Shown: piece after piece, positions 57,228 to 64,000 of the stretch
How positions within the stretch are numbered: position 1 is the first letter of the stretch
Layout of the letters: each line of letters opens with the position of its first letter
From: Mycogone perniciosa
Lineage: Eukaryota > Ascomycota > Sordariomycetes > Hypocreales > Hypocreaceae
Length of the DNA stretch: 64,000 bases
Assembly: GCA_025331125.1 (NCBI GenBank)
Contig: JAOALB010000018.1
Coordinates: 124,001 to 188,000, forward strand
Direction of reading: 5' to 3'
The notes under the pieces: generated by a model
Database searches by the model: none
The model's input: the letters and a program-made list of their open reading frames with translations, nothing else
Told to the model about the DNA's origin: nothing
Position numbers and translations under genes: made by a program

Positions 57228-59786
57228 TTAAGCCAAACTCAAGACGCCGCACTCCTCAATTAGCTTGTCAACCATGTGTTCCCACCATCTCGTATGTTCA
57301 TGCACAGGTCGGTCTTTTTCAACCTCATCCTCGACTAACTCACTATCCATCCAAGTCCACAGCTTCTTCACGGCTTCCCACACAGGCGGAACACTCTAAA
57401 AGCAAACAAGAGTCAGCATCAACGACAGAGATTGCACGCGCTTTTGCATAAAACATACCGACCGACACGAAGCCCCTGAAATGACAAGCTCGAACCAGCG
57501 CTTCGCAATCGCGCGATGGTGATGAAGATGTGCCACCACTGCCAAAATAAAGACTGCGAAGAAAGGGGACTGCGAGGTGAAGAGGGGTCCCGTGCAGGGC
57601 ATCCTGCGGATGCATTGGGCGAGGTTGTCGAGGCTCTTGATTACGTCTGGATGCGATCTTGGTTTTCTACAGAACTATGTGAGTGCGTTTGCCACCTAAG
57701 ATGAGAAAGGTGGAATGACATACCTGAAGACGCGACAATGAAGATATATCTCTGCTGCTAACGCATACGCTTGGGCAGTGAGCTCTGTCACTTGACCCAC
57801 GTCACTGGCTGTTCTATCATCGTTGAGGGCGCCTAGGTCCAGCAGCTTCCGGACCGCTCTGGGTTCTGAGGAGGGCGTTATCTTGTACGATTGCTCAAGA
57901 TTTTTCAGGATTTCCTCCAGTTTTTCAGCGGCCTTGATCACAACGAGGCTCGAATCGGGCATCTTGTCTAACCGGGCGGCAAGATGGGTGATCTGGGCAT
58001 ACATATGGAGCAACTTCGGACACATGCCCGTCATACCATGAATATTGCGCACCCCTTCATACGTCCCTTCTAACAACCACCCAAACGACTCTCTGGTGTG
58101 TTCATCCTCCAGGGGAGTCACGGGCTGTGCGAGGATGTCGACGTATGCAACCCAGTTGGCGTGAGCGAACCGGACGCCACTGGCCTGGGCGTTATCTGAG
58201 CGGTAATACCGGTATCCAGGGTCGGTACGGTCGAGGATCGCTCGAGCTGCTCTTGCGCCTGCGCGCCAAAGGGGCTCCTGGCCCTTGGGTCTGCGAATTT
58301 CCCAGTTGACGATCTGAATGAGCGTTAGAAGAGGTCAAATGCTGAGCCCACTGATGCACCGAAGGACTTACATCGTTGGAGAAGATCATCACGATGGCTG
58401 CTACGATGGCGCTCTCTTTTCCAACTTCATAAGTTTCTGGCTTGGATAGAGCATCAGAGAGCAGCTTGACGGCGGTGCGGTAGTGCAAGTTTGCACGTTG
58501 TCTCATGGGCTCTGTCGGCCGATAGTCGAGCATATATGAAGCGGTGAAACAAAACAAGGCGTGCCTGGTGCATTCGTTGCCCATGGCCATGGAGATAAGT
58601 TCACTGTCCCAGTAGTTGTCTGGGAGAAGCATCCTTCCAGGGCAATACGCATCTTTATCTGTAAAGATATTAGGTGGGCATGCCGTGCCCCCATCTGCTA
58701 AACAGTGAAAAGCAATACCAAAAACGAGGACTCACGGAATGTAAGCAGCCCCTGGTCAATAGAATCGAGTTTCACCCCCGTTGCAAAGCCCTGCAGCTGA
58801 CGGGGAATCGTCATAAGCGCATGCGTTCCACCTTGTACTTTGTGGTTGCTCCGCGGCTTTGGCATATTACGAGATAGAGGTCGAGTAGGGAGTGGAGCAG
58901 ACGATGCGAGATCACTTTGGATAGATGGCCGCGGCGAAAACTGAAACTTGAGGTAGCCATTGACCTTTCCGTTTTCTGGAAGCTTGTGCTTGGCCCGAAC
59001 TTCCAAAGTGATGTAACGTTCCTCGCAGCCCTCTAGGAAGGGATTTGGGATGATGTTCGTGACACGGTTCTCTAGGGATGGTTCTAACAATGAGTCAGCA
59101 TCGCCGAGTCCGGCAACCCTTCGGCCTGTACGATAGTCAGCCGCCTCTCCTGATACCGGGATCAAATGTACGGGTTGTGGCATACCTCGTTTTCGATTCG
59201 TGTGGGCATAACTGCTGACAAACATGTGCGATGTGTCGAGCGCGGTGAGGAATCTGTCGCCATCGTCCTCTACTTCCTCCTCATCCTGAATCTCTGGTCC
59301 AGCCGTCGCTTCAACCGTCTGAGGTATGGGAGCCCCAAATCTATTGGGCTCATGGTTCAGTTCAAGTTCTGCGCCATCGCTCATGTCGTTCACATTCGGT
59401 GTCCATCCGTACGAGGCGTCTAAATCGAACTGTGCTCCCATATAGTCGGTTCCGAGATGACTCTGCGGAGGCCAGAGCGGGCTGTTATCCATTGCGGGAC
59501 CCAACATCTCCTCAAAACCTCCCGCCTGCAAGCCGCCGCCATGCTTGCCTGTGGCTTGTCTTTGAGTGAGACTGCCCCGATCGGCGAAATTGCCTGTTGA
59601 TGCAGGACTCTGAGAGATGAGTAAGTTTGGATCATCGGGGGCTCTTAGCGGTGTCCTCGGTGAATTTGGATAGCTGGAGTAAGCGGCACTTGTGCTCGCA
59701 GATGGACTGCCAAGGTTGGTTGAAGCCGAGCCCCGGGAGACTGTCGAATACAAGGGTTTCCTTTTCTTATTCAATCGAAACTCCAT
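57228..59786 (-). CDS. Fungal-specific transcription-factor domain protein without a zinc cluster
   Basis: Five exons, 59786-58736, 58658-58372, 58313-57724, 57666-57459 and 57395-57228, encode 767 residues. Four introns of 57-77 bp join in frame. The N-terminus (MEFRLNKKRKPLYSTVSRG) is basic, then a disordered Ser/Pro and acidic region to ~300. From about 330 to 740 it is the all-helical Fungal_trans_2 type domain (FTASYMLDYRPTEPMRQRAN, ALSKPETYEVGKESAIVAAI, WLLEGTYEGVRNIHGM, TAQAYALAAEIYLHCRVF). Most relatives carry an N-terminal Zn2Cys6 cluster. I looked in all three minus frames for 330 bp upstream and see no CxxC(x6)C pattern. It may be a truncated regulator, may have a missed distal exon, or may act through a partner. 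Confidence 0.82.
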
Positions 59787-60404
59787 GAGGTAGGATGCTC
59801 ACACGCTGGATTCGGAATCTTATTAATAAGATGTAGGGAGGCTATGCAGAAGGGAGGATTGTGCATCCACAGAATGCAACGTACAGGTACAAGTGGCAGG
59901 GATTAAGAATGGGACAAGTCGACGGCATCGGCGCCATATTGGCCTTATCCTCAACCTGGGAGGAAACAGGCAGGTGACTCCAGCTCTAACACCATGGCTC
60001 TGCAGGGTCATTCTCTGGCCATCAGGCTGGCTTGTCTCTGCTTGCCACGTCAGCGACTGAGACTATTCCATCCCAGCCTGGCGCTTCTTGTGTAACCACC
60101 ATGTTGATTTCAGCCTCAAGTCTGGAACCATAGCCACAACCCCAATACTACTATTCATTACCCTATATCCCGATCTCTCTTGTTTCCGTCTTTTCTTGTT
60201 TTCTCATTTTTGCCTCATCTCTTGTTGCCCCACCTTGTCAGTCCAGAATCTTCTCTTGTGTTTTCTCTCTTTTCTCGTTTTCTCGTTCCCCCCCGCTCCC
60301 TGGCCTGTCGCAATACCGAACCCCACACCGGAGCACACTGGCCTCGGAGTACGGAACTCCGTCAAGGGTCTCCCTTGGTCCTTAGACACCTCAATCACCA
60401 TACC
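59787..60404. other. Divergent promoter region, 618 bp
   Basis: Lies between the two putative regulators. The right part is a CT-rich leader (60130-60300) for the zinc-finger gene, with one TACGGAACTCCGTC hairpin-like motif near 60351. No gene or zinc-cluster exon is seen. Confidence 0.6.
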
Positions 60405-61439
60405 ATGGATCCCTTAACAAGTTTCTTCTTCGAGCCACTGGGGCGAAATCCGGTCTTGGAATCCACTGTCCATCAGCAGATCAAGGAGGTGTGGCATCAT
60501 GATACTAGTCCCCAGTTGCACAGGTCGGGATGCCTCATAGCCGACATCGAAGCATATCTGAATTCATTACTCTTGGCTTTGCCTCTGTTAGCCGGGAGGC
60601 TTGTAAATGGCCCCCATATGGATGAGTATATCAGCGAGCAGACGGATCGGATGCAAAAGGAAACGGACTTCTCTGAATTCGGTCCCTTGACAGCTCTCTG
60701 TGATAAACCTTCATCACTTCGGTATGGGCTTCCCTTTACTGTTACAAACTCAGCTGTGGAATTGCTAGTTGACTGTTTGGGACAGCCGATTAGTCACGAA
60801 CATCACCAAAGCTATTGAAAGTATGACCGACAAACCTTTCAGCGCTGAAGTACACGAGTCTGGAAACACAGACATATCCTCAGATGACTCAAGGCATTTA
60901 CTGCCACCTTCTCCAGCTACCTCACGGACCGCCCTGCCTCTACAAATGCCCTCGTATATACCAGCATTAACTCCTGGTCACACCAATCATCAAGTTTTAC
61001 GTGACGACTCAACAAGAGAAAGTAGCCCCGTGACCGAAGAACTCTTGGAAAAGGTTTCATGCCGGGGAAAGGGGCAATGGACCTGCCCGTATCCTAGTTG
61101 CAAATTCGGGGGAGTCGAGCCGGACGGATCTTTGGTCGTATTTGAGAGAAATTCAGCCTTTAAGTAAGTATGAAGTTCACTGTATATTCCGCATTGCGCA
61201 TTGCGTAGTGCCATACGCTCTTCAATACCTTTCATACACAACACGCCCCCAAAAGAGTGTAAGGGTGTAGCAAGTTGCTTTCAGTCATGTCGTAGCGGCT
61301 GGGACCTGACAAGTGTAGGGCACACCTCCAAAGGCACAAGAGACCGTTCAGATGCGACATGCCTGGCTGTACCAACAAAAAGGGATTTGCGAGGAGTGAT
61401 CAGCTCCGCCGCCATCAAGAGAGTGCCTCACATGGCTAG
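60405..61439 (+). CDS. C2H2 zinc-finger protein
   Basis: Three exons, 60405-60721, 60786-61163 and 61319-61439, encode 271 residues. Introns are 64 bp and 155 bp and all junctions are in frame (the first joins SSLR to LVTNITKA). The C-terminus holds two zinc fingers: WTCPYPSCKFGGVEPDG...HLQRH from about residue 204 and FRCDMPGCTNKKGFARSDQL...HQESASH to residue 270. This CPYPSC...ARSDQLRRH arrangement is common in fungal C2H2 regulators of unknown target. The N-terminal ~200 residues have no recognised domain but include a hydrophobic helix (NSLLLALPLLAG). It is divergent from the fungal-TF-domain gene, about 620 bp away. Likely nuclear; DNA target unknown. Confidence 0.85.
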
Positions 61440-62267
61440 TCGAGGGGCGCCGCGGCTGTTTCCAGGGGTGATGACAAAAAGCTAACAACGTACTTGATGC
61501 CGGCACCAAGGGGCAGTTGTTACACAACATCGGGGGGCTTGAGTAGCACCGGGGAATGTTTGATAGGAATCAGTCTCTTCCAGTATTGTAGCTACCAATA
61601 AGAACTAAGAGTTACATTTTGAAGATAATACTCTGCATATGAAAGCAACAGTTGGAATCACAGAGAGATGGGAAGAGAGAACTTTATGCTTACGCACACG
61701 CGAGACCCGGCACTGCTTTCTATACAATGAGAGACCCCCTTGAACTTTGGCGGTACCTATTATTACCTTGCCTCATTGCCAAGTCACTGAAAGCACGTGG
61801 ACTACGAATACACCGCCAAAGATAAACGATGGAAATGAGAAAACAAAGGTAATAATACATCGCCATCATGTATGAGAAAACATCTGCTGCGACGACTCGA
61901 CCGGGGAGTAAGAGAGAATAGCTATTTGCGCGGGATGTCAGGGCTACCCACTAGATGCTTGGCCACGATAGCACCTTGACCAGCGCGAAAAATGAGAAAA
62001 CTAGAGGCTGTTTTTTCGATGTTGCGTACGGGAAAAACTTCGTTCTGGGGTGACGGACGGAGTACTTCGGCGACAGTGGTATCGCATCGTCACGGAAAGG
62101 AGGGAATAGGCGGAGCAATAAAAAAACATAAAAGGTTCTCTTCGCAACCTGTTCTTCCAACGATTGAACTACACACAATCGATCACCATTGTCAGCTATC
62201 GTTGTCCTTGGCCACCGACTAGCCCAGCACACATACTTTTAGAATATCTTCTCGCTGCACGTTGATA
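61440..62267. other. Intergenic, 828 bp
   Basis: Contains GACGGAGTACTTCGG near 62055. No gene or RNA seen. Confidence 0.6.
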
Positions 62268-62698
62268 ATGAATTCACCTAAACAGTCCAGTCCTTCAAAA
62301 GAAGGGACGGCAAAGTGCAAGTCGCCAACCTCAAAAAAGGACCGTAAAGGTTCCACGACACACTCTGTTCCGCAATGGCTCCAAGAGATGGGCAGACCCG
62401 AAGGCGGCCACATTGCCGAAGCCCTTCAGGGAATTGAAACCACAGGTCTTGCCTCCACTACAACTATTGGGCAACAAAACGTTCAGCATAATGGCGAGCC
62501 AAGATTTCATGGCCAAGCACATATTGATACACAGGCTACAGGCTCGTGGGTACGTGCTGAAGAAGTGTAAGCTGAATCAATAGTCCCGGACCTTGAGAAA
62601 AGTAATTGATCAAGACGATGGAAGCTAACGTGTTCTCCAGCACCAAGAAGTGGCCTCGGGTTTTATCTGAGACTGACCTGCGCGGAAGCCACAACTAA
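62268..62698 (+). CDS. Small hypothetical protein, two exons
   Basis: Exons 62268-62566 and 62641-62698 give 118 residues. The 74-bp intron has GTAAGC, branch AGCTAAC and CAG, and the junction keeps the frame (WVRAEE-VTKKWPRVLSE), which is good evidence for a real gene. The N-terminus is Ser/Lys-rich and basic (PSKEGTAKCKSPTSKKDRKG). The middle has a short amphipathic motif (VPQWLQEMGRPEGGHIAEAL). No signal peptide, membrane segment or known domain is seen. The start is the first ATG after in-frame non-ATG codons. I do not recognise the family. Its basic N-terminus would suit a nuclear protein, but that is only a guess. Confidence 0.6.
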
Positions 62699-63346
62699 AG
62701 CCTTGGGTTTGGAGAAGACATGGTGGGCGTTATGAGTTTGGGACATTTTGGGTAATCTGTTGGAATTGGTACTGGGATAGAGCGTGATTTACAATATGGT
62801 GGGACGGAGTTCATTGCCATTTCCTTTCCTTCACACAAGCCTAGGCATTGAGAAGCGGATTTCGCTATCGTGTACGGTAGTAACCAGGGTTTGCTTTCAA
62901 TATGAGCCTACCGTACAAAACGCCTTCCAGCGAGCAGAGAGCCTGGTTACAGCAATTCAGGCTTTAATCTACGTCGTAACGGAGGGCTCGAATGGCATCA
63001 GACGTGAGGAGTGTGACGATTGTGGGGGAGGGGTGTGTTGGGGAAAATGAGACAACTGAGAAAAGAAGAAAACCGGAGGTTATTGGATGAGAAATGAGAG
63101 AACAAAGAAATGAGAAATGAGAGTACTATACGGAGTACGGAGTATACGAAGTACGGTCAGCTCGTACCGCCACTGCTGTGCCGAATTTGGTGGTTGTTTC
63201 CTCATTGTCGTTTCAACTTCAAAAGGCGAGGCACGCCTCGAAGTTCGCGCCTTGTCATGATGGACGCCTGGTCGTTGCCTTTATCCCTTTTCCTCTTCTT
63301 CATTGCCTGAATTCTTTACCTCGGCATTATTCCCTGTCTAGTCACC
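62699..63346. other. Intergenic, 648 bp
   Basis: Holds a dense motif cluster at 63121-63155 (listed separately) and the leader of the oxidase gene. No gene seen. Confidence 0.6.
63121..63155. repeat. TACGGAGTACGGAGTA and TACGAAGTACGG cluster
   Basis: Overlapping TACGGAGTA copies followed by TACGAAGTACGG, about 200 bp upstream of the oxidase start. Confidence 0.85.
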
Positions 63347-64000
63347 ATGAATGACGTGGACTTCATCATCGTTGGCGCCGGCGTCTTCGGAGCCTCAACT
63401 GCCTATCACCTTGCACGGATTCACCCTGGTAAACGCATCATGCTCGTTGATCGAAAACGGCCAAACCCAGGGGCAGCGTCAAGTGACTACAACAAAATCA
63501 TCCGTGCCGACTACAAGGACATACTGTACGCGGAACTAGGGCTGGAGGCGCTGCAATGCTGGAACAATGACCCCATATTCAAGCCATACTTTCATCAGGC
63601 TGGCTTCCTTATGGCCGAGGAAATCGGTCTGGGCCGCGCAGCATTGATCAACTACGACAATTTGGGGTACAATGCTAAATCCATCGTCATGACTGTAGAT
63701 GAAGCTCGTGCTCGCTTTCCTCAGTTTCAGGATTCTCATTGGGAAGGGGTCAAGGAAGCCTATTTCAACCCGGAGAGCGGCTGGGGTGAGGCTGACGGTG
63801 CGATTCGAAGCCTCCTTAATGCGGTTATCGAGGGAGGCGTTGAGTTCCTCGAAGCGAGCGTGACAAGCTTAGCCATTGATGAGACTCGATCTTGCCAAGG
63901 CATTCGAGTTGTTGACAAGGATGGCGGTGCGGAACGGACCATAGTGGCTCGCCATAAGACTATTCTCTGCGTAGGCGCGCACACCGCGAAGTTGCTCGCC
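63347..64000 (+). CDS. FAD-dependent amine oxidase (sarcosine/fructosyl-amino-acid oxidase family), 5' part
   Basis: A start at 63347 (GTCACCATGAA) opens a frame that runs 218 codons to the window edge without a stop. The N-terminus is a Rossmann FAD-binding fold, VDFIIVGAGVFGASTAYHLA, with the GxGxxG at residues 10-15 and the acidic residue of the second strand (LVDRKRP). SSDYNKIIRADYKD is close to the SxDxNKIIR motif of fungal fructosyl-amino-acid and sarcosine oxidases (DAO superfamily), which oxidise secondary amines with oxygen. The C-terminal half with the covalent-flavin Cys lies outside the window, so the substrate cannot be set. No intron seen in this part. Family call good. Confidence 0.9.
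   Translation, partial: MNDVDFIIVGAGVFGASTAYHLARIHPGKRIMLVDRKRPNPGAASSDYNKIIRADYKDILYAELGLEALQCWNNDPIFKPYFHQAGFLMAEEIGLGRAALINYDNLGYNAKSIVMTVDEARARFPQFQDSHWEGVKEAYFNPESGWGEADGAIRSLLNAVIEGGVEFLEASVTSLAIDETRSCQGIRVVDKDGGAERTIVARHKTILCVGAHTAKLLA

Overview
The window is nuclear DNA of a filamentous ascomycete, most likely a Sordariomycete and probably Hypocreales. The evidence is the gene structure (short 50-155 bp introns with GTRNGT donors, CTRAC branch sites and YAG acceptors) and the gene set: an APSES regulator of the StuA type, a NACHT-WD40 protein with a fungal NWD N-terminus, GPI-anchored cell-wall proteins, a fungal SmF and a fungal RPA1. Placement at order level rests on recognition, not on a search. 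I resolve 21 protein-coding loci, one of them broken and two cut by the window edges. I see no tRNA, rRNA, CRISPR or intact transposon.

Layout. 1-13 kb: the 3' end of PRO2 (proline synthesis), a GPI-anchored wall protein, an F-box protein, an HD-domain phosphohydrolase, spliceosomal SmF, a CBM48/AMPK-type glycogen-binding protein and the SDH assembly factor Sdh5/SDHAF2. 14-18 kb: a NACHT-WD40 (NLR-like) gene broken by a frameshift just after its NACHT domain. 19-26.4 kb: an amidohydrolase_2 enzyme, a long coiled-coil protein resembling TACC/Alp7 spindle proteins, and stuA. 26.4-41 kb: about 14.7 kb upstream of stuA with no gene I can support. 41-48.5 kb: a lone-BRCT protein, a short-chain acyl-CoA synthetase and a second small GPI wall protein. 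52-64 kb: a convergent pair (PIG3-like quinone oxidoreductase and dienelactone hydrolase), RPA1 with two MluI boxes in its promoter, a divergent pair of putative regulators (a fungal-specific transcription-factor domain protein without a zinc cluster, and a C2H2 zinc-finger protein), a small two-exon hypothetical gene, and the 5' part of a flavin amine oxidase.

Most genes are unrelated housekeeping or regulatory loci, and I see no biosynthetic cluster. The features that stand out are the broken NLR with near-identical WD40-encoding repeats, the very large intergenic region upstream of stuA, and a short dispersed motif (TACGGAGTA and relatives) that recurs dozens of times between genes and that I did not see as an exact copy in any exon.

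Exon coordinates were set by hand from splice signals and reading-frame continuity. All spliced genes except the broken NLR close in frame. All names come from recognising motifs without a database search.
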